A program made the translations under genes and the position numbers. The notes below the pieces were generated by a model. The model was not told where the DNA came from, made no database searches, and saw nothing but the letters and a program-made list of their open reading frames with translations. A stretch of 64,000 bases of DNA, from assembly GCA_027493955.1 (NCBI GenBank), contig JAOSJT010000001.1, forward strand, positions 5,132,552 through 5,196,551, in the 5' to 3' direction. Source of the stretch: Bacteroidia bacterium (GTDB lineage: Bacteria; Bacteroidota; Ignavibacteria; SZUA-365). This document shows positions 7,950-16,335 of this stretch, one piece after another. The number at the start of each line of letters is the position of its first letter. Within the stretch, counting starts at the first letter, position 1.

Positions 7950-8912
7950 TTACTGCGCGTTGCGCACGGTACGGAAGCCGATGAAATTGAACAGATAATC
8001 CGGCGTGCTGAAGCTTCGGTTCGACGCGCGGAGGTATGCGGCGTCGTTACCCCAGCTGCCCCCACGCAATGCGTGCCAGTTGCCTGCCGTCGGACCGGAG
8101 GGATCCGTCCCCGGACTCCCTGCATAATAGGTTTCGTCGTACCAGTCGTGGCACCATTCCCAGAGATTGCCGTGCATGTCGTGCAGGCCGTAGGCATTGG
8201 CCTTTCTCGACGCGACGCGTCGCGTACCGAAATCAGGTGAGTCGGAGCTGAGATTCCAGGAATTCCCCGCCCAGACGGAATAGGAGCCGAACTCCGTGCT
8301 GTCCGCCGGGGAGGCGGGATAGGATGCGAGATTCCTTCCCCACGAGAAATCGGACGCGTTGCCTCCGCGGCAGGCGTATTCCCATTCCGCCTCGGTCGGG
8401 AGACGGAAGCCATTGCGGCTCAGGTCGGCGGTAACGCCTTCGAGCGTGCAGCCATTGCCCGGCGTACCGAGAATGGCGGTATAGGTATAGACCGGATCCA
8501 GTCCCGCCTCGAGACTGCGGGCATTGCAGAACAACACCGCATCGCCCCATTCCGTCAGATAGGCCGGGTACGCGGTGCCGAGTCCGTACACTGCGCTCCA
8601 TGCCGGTGTGAGGTACGCCGGATAGCGTGCCTTCATGATGCGCTCGTATTCGCCCTGTGTCACTTCCGTGCTGTCCATCCAGAAATCGCGGGTGAAACTG
8701 ACGGTGTGTACCGGCCTCTCGTCTGCGTTTCCGCTGACGGAGCCCATGGAGAAATTCTTTCCTTTTGCCGTGATGCGCACAAGCGACCCGCTGCGTTCTA
8801 TCGTATTCGGCTGTGGATCGGGGGTGGTGGTACCGTCATCGGAATCGCAGGCGGGAAGGAGCAGCGCGATTGCGAATACGGCGAGCATGCTGATACGTGT
8901 GATCCGGTTCAT
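7950..8912 (-). CDS. SUMF1/formylglycine-generating-enzyme-fold lipoprotein lacking the catalytic cysteines
   Basis: The start at 8912 gives 320 residues with a lipoprotein signal (LLLPAC, Cys near 22). The remainder is a full SUMF1 domain: FSMGS near the start, DSTEVTQGEY, GFRLPTEAEWEYACRGG, the DMHGNLWEWCHDWYDE loop and LRGGSWGNDAAYLRASNR, ending GFRTVRN. In genuine FGE the segment after GGS carries two active-site cysteines; here those positions are occupied by other residues (N, D, A, Y, L), so sulfatase activation is unlikely. Such members often bind or modify other partners. It is the first gene after a well-formed promoter (9031-9061) and leads the run SUMF1-CotH-ASST-adaptor-VTC-DUF4956. 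The frame extends upstream to 9068 without coding character. Confidence 0.9.
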   Translation of the reverse strand: MNRITRISMLAVFAIALLLPACDSDDGTTTPDPQPNTIERSGSLVRITAKGKNFSMGSVSGNADERPVHTVSFTRDFWMDSTEVTQGEYERIMKARYPAYLTPAWSAVYGLGTAYPAYLTEWGDAVLFCNARSLEAGLDPVYTYTAILGTPGNGCTLEGVTADLSRNGFRLPTEAEWEYACRGGNASDFSWGRNLASYPASPADSTEFGSYSVWAGNSWNLSSDSPDFGTRRVASRKANAYGLHDMHGNLWEWCHDWYDETYYAGSPGTDPSGPTAGNWHALRGGSWGNDAAYLRASNRSFSTPDYLFNFIGFRTVRNAQ

Positions 8913-9030
8913 GATCAACTCATGGGTATGTGATGCGAGGATGTGGAATGAGCGATGTGTGGCTCGGGGAGAATGACAACCCCTGCCGTTGAAAAGTTTC
9001 AAACCGGAAAAACCCCACGTCCATATCTGT

Positions 9031-9061
9031 GGAAAATACGACGGTATTCTCTGTGACACAA
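9031..9061 (-). promoter_or_regulatory. Promoter for the SUMF1-CotH-ASST-adaptor-VTC-DUF4956 run (TTG-N20-TATTTTCC)
   Basis: Read on the minus strand, TTG (9061-9059) and TATTTTCC (9038-9031) are 20 bases apart, matching the Bacteroidota promoter form. Transcription would start near 9024, about 110 bases before the ATG at 8912. It suggests the six downstream genes can be transcribed apart from the second CotH gene. Confidence 0.55.
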
Positions 9062-9199
9062 TGCACATTCCCGTTCCATGTAATCACTTCCACGATTTGT
9101 GCCTGAACGCGGCAAAGGGAGGCGCGGAGCCTGTACCATCCGGTAGAGGCTGTCGTCGCGTCGCCTGTCACCGATGATTTCCACTGCGGACGGATGTGA

Positions 9200-10858
9200 C
9201 TATCCGCCTGCAGTGAGCAGAAGAGTCGCAACGGCTCGCGGCACGCCGTTCACAGAGAGGAAGACGCCGTACCAACCTCTCGGAAGCGAAGCCGTTTCAA
9301 TGCTGCAGGCGCCGCGACCGTCATCTCCTATCCAGATTGTGCTGTTCCGCACTTCGCGGCCGAGGATGTCGCGTATGCGTACTTCGGCGGCTGCAGGACC
9401 GGGTGACTGCACGTCGATGTGCGTCACGTCAACGGAAGGTTGCGGATGCACAGTGAGGGAGAACGCTGTTGGTGTCGCCTCTGATGGAGGGATATCGTTT
9501 GTGGGAGCGTCGTCGGGCAGAGCGATGGATGCGATATGCGTATCCATCCACGACATTCGGCTCGAGATCCAATTCCGGAGGTAGGAGATTTCCTCCTCCC
9601 AGGTGTTCCCGACAAAATAATTCGGCCATATCGCCTGACCCAGCAAGGCCCAGCGTTGAAAATGCCGTTGCTGCGCCTCACCAAGCAACGCGGTGAGAGA
9701 ATCAATACGCCGGTCTGTGACCAGTGACGAGAGTATGGAGTTGCGCAGTGTGCGCCAGCGTGCAACGAGCGCGTCGACAAACACCGAATCCTGCAACAGT
9801 CTTCTCCACCAGAATGGTACCCTGCCGTAATGGGAACGCCATCCGGATACGAGCTCGGCATCCGCATAATTTGCGTTTCCGAAAGCGATGTTGAAATCCC
9901 ACACCGGACCGGCGACAAGCCGTCCATCCTTGGAATCTCTGTTCTTATGGAGGTAGAGACTCGCAACAAAGCCGTCAACATTATTGGCGACTTCATTGAT
10001 GAGTATGTAATCCACGAAAGAGGGTACGTTGAGCCAGGCGGGATAGCCGGTATGGCAATCGGCGAACGAGGATGATCGCATCATGTCTTCGAACGCTTTG
10101 ATGTAGTCCTGGATGTACCAACGTTGATACAGGTTGATGTTGTTCGACGTGGGGTAGATATGCCAGTACACATAGTAACCCGAGGAGTCATAGGCCCCCG
10201 GGAAACCGAGCTGGGAATCTTTCCCGTTTCCATCAATCGCGATGATGTACCCTCCTGTCAGAGCGCTTCCGGATTCGACCGAGGAGTCGAGTTTCGCAAT
10301 GTCCACGCGGTTCTTATCGCGTTTTATCCGCTCAAGCAGTACGTACACACCCTGATAACGGTCGTTGAGCACCAACTCGCAGAAGCGGGTACGGCTCGCG
10401 TACCACCCCATATCTCTCGCGATCTGATAGACAAGCACATTGCGTATCAGTGATTTGTCCACATAGGGCGCATAGAGAATCCAATCGTGCTCCTGAGGGA
10501 ACTCGCAGAGTGAGACGTTGCACTCCTGATTGAGTGTGTCCCGCGTTTCGATCAGATACTGTTTCTGTTCATACTGCAACGAACTGTTTCCGCGCAGTTC
10601 GATGCCGATCCTCCCGTCAAAGTCCGACGGAGTATCGCAGATCGTGTTTCTTCCTTCATGGCGTCGTAAGACGCGCATGGACGCTGCCACCTTCGGCTCA
10701 TCCGGAATGGGTTGTCCGTCCGTCTGGATAATGATGATGGGAAGATTCGAAGAGGTCAACACCGTGTCCTGCGCGTAAGCTCCTTCGACGCTGCCGGTGA
10801 TGATGGCGAGGAAAAACGTAATGCACGCTCTCCCGGCCGGGATAAGAGAATTGTTCAT
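9200..10858 (-). CDS. Second CotH-family kinase-like protein, T9SS-type C-terminus
   Basis: A protein of 552 residues with an N-terminal signal peptide (cleavage near AYAQ, residue 30). CotH landmarks: IELRGNSS at 86-93, the helix VDKSLIRNVLVYQIARDM at 133-150, GVYVLLERIKRDKNRVDI at 170-187 and VWDFNIAFG at 319-327. The C-terminal 85 residues resemble a T9SS sorting domain (HPQPSVDVTHI, LGREVRNS, LPRGWYGV) though the usual YPNP is changed to HPQP. It lies upstream of the SUMF1-led run on the same strand, separated by 287 bases that carry a separate promoter. Substrate unknown; the pairing of two CotH genes with a VTC polymerase suggests phosphorylation or phosphate-polymer chemistry at the surface. 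Confidence 0.87.
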   Translation of the reverse strand: MNNSLIPAGRACITFFLAIITGSVEGAYAQDTVLTSSNLPIIIIQTDGQPIPDEPKVAASMRVLRRHEGRNTICDTPSDFDGRIGIELRGNSSLQYEQKQYLIETRDTLNQECNVSLCEFPQEHDWILYAPYVDKSLIRNVLVYQIARDMGWYASRTRFCELVLNDRYQGVYVLLERIKRDKNRVDIAKLDSSVESGSALTGGYIIAIDGNGKDSQLGFPGAYDSSGYYVYWHIYPTSNNINLYQRWYIQDYIKAFEDMMRSSSFADCHTGYPAWLNVPSFVDYILINEVANNVDGFVASLYLHKNRDSKDGRLVAGPVWDFNIAFGNANYADAELVSGWRSHYGRVPFWWRRLLQDSVFVDALVARWRTLRNSILSSLVTDRRIDSLTALLGEAQQRHFQRWALLGQAIWPNYFVGNTWEEEISYLRNWISSRMSWMDTHIASIALPDDAPTNDIPPSEATPTAFSLTVHPQPSVDVTHIDVQSPGPAAAEVRIRDILGREVRNSTIWIGDDGRGACSIETASLPRGWYGVFLSVNGVPRAVATLLLTAGG

Positions 10859-11046
10859 GCTCTTTTGCGACGCTATCAGACAAGGATTGGTGTGATGACC
10901 GCGGGAGGGACCCCAAGCGAAGCAGGTCTGCTCTCCCGGCTGCCGAAGCGGAAGTACTAATCCACCCGATTTCGGCTCTGTGTGCGCTCACCGCCCGCTT
11001 CGCGAGTGGCATGTGGCATTGCTGCAACGCAGCCCACACAGTGGAA

Positions 11047-11074
11047 TAACACATGAAGACGGTAAAAGTTACAC
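11047..11074 (-). promoter_or_regulatory. Shared upstream element (GTGTAACTTT...TTCATGTGTTA)
   Basis: On the minus strand GTGTAACTTTTACCGTC runs into TTCATGTGTTA. Almost the same 27-28 bases lie at 49526-49499, just upstream of the vWA gene. The first 11 bases recur at 60842-60832 upstream of the 1100-residue T9SS gene. TAACTTT resembles a -7 box, but no TTG is found 19-21 bases before it. Here it lies about 190 bases before the CotH2 start. Confidence 0.4.
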
Positions 11075-11237
11075 ACAGGTTAAAAAAATCTTGAATGTAC
11101 CTCTCCTTCGTGGCAGACAGAGGTGTACACCTGACAGGATTCTCCTTGTCCATGAAAAAGGGAGCGCAGAAGCTGACGGACAGCCTGCGCTGCACCTCCT
11201 CGCCACTGCGGTGTGTTCGTCGTCTCCGTCAGGCAGC

Positions 11238-11268
11238 TTGACATCGAGAAACAATCTCAGTAGGTTTG
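11238..11268 (+). promoter_or_regulatory. Promoter (TTG-N20-TAGGTTTG)
   Basis: TTG at 11238-11240 and a perfect TAnnTTTG box (TAGGTTTG, 11261-11268) are exactly 20 bases apart. The expected start of transcription is about 17 bases before the ATG at 11292. Confidence 0.65.
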
Positions 11269-11291
11269 AACATTGCATGGCATGGTGGACG

Positions 11292-12128
11292 ATGAAAGCT
11301 ATCGTAAGCGCGAGTCTATTCTTCTTATTCCTCTCACCGGTGTTGCACGCGCAATCAGGAGATGATGCGTCCACACAACCGTGGTACGACAAAGTGGTGC
11401 GGCTCAGGGACGGAAGTGTGCTGCGGGACGTGGAAGTGACGCATGAAAAGGAGAAGGGCGAATACGAGCGCTACATCATCAAACGGCGCGACGGCGCGAT
11501 CGTGACGAAGCTTCCTTCCGAGATTCTGGTGATTGAGACGCATGCGCGGACGCTATTCCCCCCGCGCTATCATCCCATTGACATCGTGTATCCCTGCGAC
11601 GACAGACAGCGCGAATTGCAATGGTATTTCGCCGAGCTGCGTGGCTGGGTGATGGCCACGGGAGCGGACGAATCCGTGAATGCCATCGGTCTGGAACAAT
11701 GGACGTTCGGCCCCGAAATCGCTATCGGCTGGCGCGCGCATCCTCTCGGCGTCGGACTCGGCGTATCGTATTTCCGCGCGCGGGATATCGCGCGCATCCC
11801 TGTGTTCCTGCACGCACGCTGGCAATTGTCTGCGAAGTGTTTCGCGCCCTTTCTCTATGCGCAATTGGGCACGGTGTTCGACGATCAATCCGATGTCGGT
11901 TTCGAGGTGAATAATACGTTTTCGCCCGCTCCGAAAATCCTCGGCATCGGCATCGGCGTTGACCTGCCGGTGGCGCCGTGGCTGGATCTCTCCGCGGATA
12001 TCGGGTATCGCTACTTGCAACTGCCGACAAAGGTGCCCTGCGACTGCTCGGATCAGGATCCGCTTCTCGAAGCGGTGTACTTCAATGAAAGCCACGGTGT
12101 ACTGCTGCGCGTGGGCGTGACGTTGTAA
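11292..12128 (+). CDS. Secreted hypothetical protein, probable outer-membrane beta-barrel
   Basis: The start at 11292 gives 278 residues with a signal peptide (cleaved near LHAQS, about residue 23). Residues 30-70 contain a compact beta unit (VVRLRDGSVLRDVEVTHEK...YIIKRRDGAIVTKLP) like the short SH3-like modules found in Bacteroidota envelope proteins. The second half alternates hydrophobic and polar residues (LGVGLGVSYFRARDI, LDLSADIGYRYLQL, GVLLRVGVTL), the habit of a small outer-membrane barrel, and ends in a hydrophobic residue. It is the first gene of a three-gene rightward run. The frame extends upstream to 10980 through the promoter, so the later start is preferred. No specific function. 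Confidence 0.7.
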   Translation: MKAIVSASLFFLFLSPVLHAQSGDDASTQPWYDKVVRLRDGSVLRDVEVTHEKEKGEYERYIIKRRDGAIVTKLPSEILVIETHARTLFPPRYHPIDIVYPCDDRQRELQWYFAELRGWVMATGADESVNAIGLEQWTFGPEIAIGWRAHPLGVGLGVSYFRARDIARIPVFLHARWQLSAKCFAPFLYAQLGTVFDDQSDVGFEVNNTFSPAPKILGIGIGVDLPVAPWLDLSADIGYRYLQLPTKVPCDCSDQDPLLEAVYFNESHGVLLRVGVTL

Positions 12129-12193
12129 CGGATGGAGAACGATGAACAGTGGAACAGTGTCGTGACGGAAAAGTCGAAGGCGAAAGGAAACCC

Positions 12194-14119
12194 ATGAGAT
12201 CAGCACTCTGTCGCCTGTGCCTGTACATGGCCATACTTGCGGTGATGGCCGCAGCGGCCTGTCAATCGCCGTCGGAGACCCCGCCGTCGACGTTGCGCTC
12301 TGTGACCGTGCATGTGCAGAATGCCGACGGAAGCGGCGTGGAGAGCGTACCCGTCGCCTTGTACCCGCTGCCGGAAGCCGAAACGGGCAGTGATCCGGTC
12401 AACAGCGCGCTCACGGACCGCGATGGCACTGTGCGCTTCGCCGTGGACATCCCGACCACCGGCAAGGGCTTCCGCATACTGGCAGGCGACGACCGCTTGG
12501 GACGCGTCGCTGTGGACGCGAATCTTCTGTGCCGCGACACGGTGATCGTCGTCCGTCTGTTGTTCGAGGATGTGCCGTGCGGTGGGGACGTGTCGCACAC
12601 CCTGCGCATCAGCAACATTTGTGCGCCTCTGAAGACGGGGGAGCGTTTTACCGATTCCGTCGAGGTACGCTTCATCTCCGGTTGTGACGTACCGCTCACG
12701 TTCACGTTTTCCGGCGACCCGAGCGGCGCGGACATGCAGTACCGGCTGCTCGAGGCCTCCGGCAGGCAGATCCCGGGTTTCCCCTTCACGATACCCGCGC
12801 GCGGGCAATTCACCTTCCGTGCCGTCGCATCACCGCTGGACAGCGGACTCAAACGATGGAATGTCGTGCTGAACGGCACGGGCCCCAATCAGGCCACAGC
12901 CACCGTGCGCATCACCGTGGAGGTGGATGCGGTGAATTGCAATATCTGCGACTGTCCCGATACGGTGATCGTCGTGGATTTCGGGGTGGTGCAGGCGAAA
13001 CCCACCACGCAGCGGGGAACGCGCTCCGTCGAGTTGCCGCCGAATCTCTGCAATTTTTTACGGATTGACAATCTCGTCAAAGGAGCGTCCAAGCCGACCA
13101 TATTCGGTGTGTCTCCCGTGGACAATGTGCAGCTTGGTCCCGGCGACGCATCCCGCCTGCACTTGTCCTTTGTTCCGCCGGACACGCTGCGCTACAGCGA
13201 TACGGTATTCGTGGAGCATTTCATTCCGGCCGAGCAAAAACGCTGCACCACCATGGTCATTCTTCGCGGACAGGGCTGTGGCCCCGCCTGCCGCATCATT
13301 GCGGACAATCTCGTTCAGACAGGCACCGACACGTATCAGCTTCCTTTGAACAGGGTGCGCGCGTATCAGAGCGGCGTAGAGCGTGTATGTTTCGAGAATC
13401 CGGGACTGTGCGGCTCGGTCACGCTGAACCTCTCCGCTCCCGACCGTCCGGGCTTTAGCGTCACACCCCGCACACTGACCATCGAGCCCGGTGAAAGCGG
13501 CTGCTTTACCGTGCGCTTCGACGCTGAGGACGGTGTCGTCTGGCCGCAGGGACATGGCCGTCCCGCGGACATCGATCACGATCTCCGTCTGGACATCAGC
13601 AATTGCGGACCATTGAAAACTGTGGATGTCCGGGTCATCGTGGATACCTTGCCCGCGCAGTTCTCCCGCTGCATTTATCAATGGGATCAGAATGAGAACT
13701 TCGGCTACAATTTCACACCCATTGAAGGGAAGGGGGAGGACCGCTTCGACCCGCAGGCTATCACGCAGCAGATTACCGATCTCGTCGTACTTTCCGTGCG
13801 TCCCGGAGTGGATGCGGACGTGCTGTTGCGCAGCGGCTGGAAGTTCATCAAGAGCGGCGTGAGCGAAGCGCAGTTCAACTTCGCGGACATGTCCGCCGGA
13901 CTCAACGGCTGGACGCGCGCGGAATACGAGAGCATCACTTCCGGTAGTTTCAACACGGGGCGTTCAGCCGTTCTCGCATTCCGCAGCGTGTACTCTGTGC
14001 GCATCGAGCGGGGCGGGGTTGTGTATTACGCCTGTGTGCGCGTTCGCGAACTGAGCGTGGATCCGGACGGGAAATTCAAACTGTGTCTCGACGTTCTCTT
14101 CCCGATGATCAAGGAGTGA
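12194..14119 (+). CDS. Large secreted lipoprotein with immunoglobulin-like beta modules
   Basis: A protein of 641 residues with a lipoprotein signal (AVMAAAAC, Cys near 23). Residues 35-110 look like a carboxypeptidase-regulatory/CNA-type beta domain (VTVHVQNADGSGVESVPVALYP, DRDGTVRFAVDIP). The middle (about 130-480) consists of repeated beta sandwiches of the type that often follow each other in secreted proteins (LSAPDRPGFSVTPRTLTIEPGES and similar 'choice-of-anchor' style phrases), with many Cys in CxxC-like pairs (NCNICDCP). The last 150 residues are not recognised. It lies 65 bases after the barrel-like gene and five bases before the PD40 lipoprotein, so the three are co-transcribed. Likely an outer-membrane-anchored scaffold or binding protein. 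Confidence 0.7.
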   Translation: MRSALCRLCLYMAILAVMAAAACQSPSETPPSTLRSVTVHVQNADGSGVESVPVALYPLPEAETGSDPVNSALTDRDGTVRFAVDIPTTGKGFRILAGDDRLGRVAVDANLLCRDTVIVVRLLFEDVPCGGDVSHTLRISNICAPLKTGERFTDSVEVRFISGCDVPLTFTFSGDPSGADMQYRLLEASGRQIPGFPFTIPARGQFTFRAVASPLDSGLKRWNVVLNGTGPNQATATVRITVEVDAVNCNICDCPDTVIVVDFGVVQAKPTTQRGTRSVELPPNLCNFLRIDNLVKGASKPTIFGVSPVDNVQLGPGDASRLHLSFVPPDTLRYSDTVFVEHFIPAEQKRCTTMVILRGQGCGPACRIIADNLVQTGTDTYQLPLNRVRAYQSGVERVCFENPGLCGSVTLNLSAPDRPGFSVTPRTLTIEPGESGCFTVRFDAEDGVVWPQGHGRPADIDHDLRLDISNCGPLKTVDVRVIVDTLPAQFSRCIYQWDQNENFGYNFTPIEGKGEDRFDPQAITQQITDLVVLSVRPGVDADVLLRSGWKFIKSGVSEAQFNFADMSAGLNGWTRAEYESITSGSFNTGRSAVLAFRSVYSVRIERGGVVYYACVRVRELSVDPDGKFKLCLDVLFPMIKE

Positions 14120-14123
14120 TGCG

Positions 14124-16028
14124 ATGCGCCGTCCGCAATGGAGATATTCTCTGTTTCTCGTCCTTGCCATGCTACTCGCTGGCTGCGCTGCCTCGGTGCA
14201 TCAGACTCCGGGGCCCGTCACCGCGGGCACGGTTTCGAGAACGAGCGTGTACAACTGCGGCGTCCTGAACACGGCCGAGGATGAATTCGCGCCGCTGCTG
14301 CTGGAGGATGGCAGAACCGTGCTCTTTACGTCGAGCAGACGTCGCGACGCGGGTGCGCGCAAGCTCTCGCCGCAATTCCTGTATGGCGAGGCGGTGTATC
14401 ACGCGGTGCGCGACGTGGATACGCCGGAGCTGCAACTGAACAATACGGCCATGTGGAATGCGCCGGAGCTGTACCACGCAGGGGTGCTCGACAAGGTGAA
14501 CACCGGCGCGGTGACCGTTGATGCGGGGCGCGAGGTGATGTACGTCAGCGGCACGTATGTGCAGCTCGGCGAAGGGGGAGCAGATATTTACACCGTGCCA
14601 TTCCCTGGTGTCACATCCGGCTTTACCCGGCTGGAGAACGTCAATTCGCCCTGGTGGGACGCGCATCCGGCGGTCAGTCCCGACGGGTCCTTACTCGTGT
14701 TTTCGAGCGAGCGTATCGGATCGCAACCCACCGTGAGTGATTCCGGCAGCCGGTCGCCGCATTTGTGGATGTCCGTGCGTGAAGGAGGCGCATGGTCGCG
14801 TCCCGAACTGCTGCCGCAGCCGGTCAATTCAGACGCCGCGGAAGTGTCGCCGTTTTTCGGCGGCGATGGCTCTCTGTATTTCGCCACCTCGCGTTGGAGC
14901 GACGCGGGCTACGACATTGTCCGTACACGGCAGCGCAACGGAATATGGGAGCAGCCGGAGCGCTTGCCCGAACCCGTAAATTCCGAGGCGGACGACCTTT
15001 TCCCTTTTATCACACCTGATCGAAAGCAGTTGCTGTTCGCATCGAATCGTACCGGAGGCGCGGGCGGCTACGACATCTGGGGCGCGGAAATGCCGTACTG
15101 CCTCGCGCTTGTCGCCGATGTACGCCTGCTGGATGCGGATCCTGTCGGCAGCGCTTTCACCCATCCGGCGGTCAGCGTTGCGATGGAGGTGCTGGACGCG
15201 GAAAGCAATGCGCTCGTCGAAGCGGGACGCACCGATGACCGGGGAGTCTATGCAAGTACGGTCTGTCTCAAGGCCGGGAAGCGCTATCTGCTGCGTCCCG
15301 GAGCGCGAAGCTGCTATGTCTCGTCTGAAGGTATAGCGTTTACGACGCCGGTCCCGGAAGCGTTTTCGGACACCGTGTTCATGCAGCTCGATCTGCGTCG
15401 GCTCGCACTGCCGGAGTTCCACGTCGTCAGCGATTCGATCCCGTTTTTCGTTACCGGATACTGGTATCCGAATACCACCGCGGAACTCGGGCGCCTCCGC
15501 GACCGGCTCACCAGCATTGGGGACCTGCCGAACGCAAAATTCGTGGACACATCGGATTACGAGTACGACTGGGCCGCGGAGCGCGTGGATGCATGGTTCG
15601 GCCAACTCTACGAATCCATTGAGCGCATGCTGGTCCCCATGATGGATAGTTGCTACACCGGCGCCGATACCCTCGTGATTCGTGTGCTTGGCTATGTGGA
15701 TCCCCGTGGCCTCGCATGGGGCCGGTATGACGAAAACATCGAAGTCCGCACGGTGAGCTCGCTGATTCGTCCCGGCGCGGTGATGCAGGGCGAGGAAGGC
15801 AACGCCAAATTGTCGCACTTGCGCGCGTATTTTGCCAGGGAAATGATAGACAGGGAAATGGAACGCCGCTCCCCGCGCTATACCCTGCTGCGCAGTATGG
15901 GCCGTCTGCGTCTGGAAGCGGACGGCGGGAACATCGGCTACGGCAAGACCGGCAGCACACGGGGTCCGGTCAATGACCCGCTGAAACGAAAATTTACCGT
16001 GGCCGTGGAGATTCGCGGAGGGAGGTAG
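14124..16028 (+). CDS. PorE-like lipoprotein: PD40 propeller, CRD and OmpA-like C-terminus
   Basis: A protein of 634 residues with a lipoprotein signal (MLLAGC, Cys near 17). Residues 40-330 are PD40/WD40-like blades (AHPAVSPDGSLLVFSSE, DAAEVSPFFGGDGSLYFATSRW, ADDLFPFITPDRKQLLFASN). Residues 340-420 form a carboxypeptidase-regulatory-like domain (VAMEVLDAESNALVEAGRTDDRGVYASTV). The C-terminal 190 residues resemble a divergent OmpA peptidoglycan-binding domain (LVIRVLGYVDPRG, NAKLSHLRAYFAREMI, FTVAVEIRG). The order PD40-CRD-OmpA is that of PorE, the T9SS protein thought to anchor the machine to peptidoglycan, but the N-terminal TPR of PorE is absent. It may be a PorE relative or one of the many similar envelope lipoproteins. 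Confidence 0.72.
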   Translation: MRRPQWRYSLFLVLAMLLAGCAASVHQTPGPVTAGTVSRTSVYNCGVLNTAEDEFAPLLLEDGRTVLFTSSRRRDAGARKLSPQFLYGEAVYHAVRDVDTPELQLNNTAMWNAPELYHAGVLDKVNTGAVTVDAGREVMYVSGTYVQLGEGGADIYTVPFPGVTSGFTRLENVNSPWWDAHPAVSPDGSLLVFSSERIGSQPTVSDSGSRSPHLWMSVREGGAWSRPELLPQPVNSDAAEVSPFFGGDGSLYFATSRWSDAGYDIVRTRQRNGIWEQPERLPEPVNSEADDLFPFITPDRKQLLFASNRTGGAGGYDIWGAEMPYCLALVADVRLLDADPVGSAFTHPAVSVAMEVLDAESNALVEAGRTDDRGVYASTVCLKAGKRYLLRPGARSCYVSSEGIAFTTPVPEAFSDTVFMQLDLRRLALPEFHVVSDSIPFFVTGYWYPNTTAELGRLRDRLTSIGDLPNAKFVDTSDYEYDWAAERVDAWFGQLYESIERMLVPMMDSCYTGADTLVIRVLGYVDPRGLAWGRYDENIEVRTVSSLIRPGAVMQGEEGNAKLSHLRAYFAREMIDREMERRSPRYTLLRSMGRLRLEADGGNIGYGKTGSTRGPVNDPLKRKFTVAVEIRGGR

Positions 16029-16335
16029 GACTCCGTACAGTCGCCGATCATGCGTCCGCACCGTCCGCTGATTGGTGCGACCATCTTTTTTTATCGGAGG
16101 AGAAGAAAAGAAGGGAAGCACTCCGCAGAGACTGACGTCGCCCGGAGTACGACAAAAAGGGACGCCAAATGTCCGAAATACTTGCATTGTATCCTTCGTA
16201 CGCCTACATTTATCTCATTATCCGAACTCGTGAGTCTATTATCCGGAGTGAAAATTCCGGCGAATAGCATGTGCGTTGCTGTACCCGGCGCATGTACCTC
16301 AGTCAACCGATCCAGCACCTATTCGGAGGAATCCC
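16029..16335. other. Intergenic region with promoter of the GVYG gene
   Basis: These 307 bases separate the PorE-like gene from the next transcription unit. They contain one promoter (16182-16212). No clear terminator hairpin or small gene was seen; the open frame at 16050 has no ribosome binding site and odd composition. Confidence 0.5.
16182..16212 (+). promoter_or_regulatory. Promoter (TTG-N20-TACATTTA)
   Basis: TTG (16182-16184) and TACATTTA (16205-16212) are 20 bases apart. The predicted leader to the ATG at 16336 is about 117 bases. Confidence 0.6.

Larger units (their letters stand above)
10859..11291. other. Divergent intergenic region between CotH2 and the 11.3-kb operon
   Basis: This 433-base region holds a promoter for the rightward operon (11238-11268) and a 28-base element on the minus strand (11047-11074) that is shared with the vWA gene at 46342. 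Frames crossing it in either direction lack ribosome binding sites and conserved content. I see no RNA gene. Confidence 0.6.

Noticed and set aside
7950-8912. True formylglycine-generating enzyme for sulfatases
   Set aside because: The two catalytic cysteines are missing and no sulfatase gene lies in the window.
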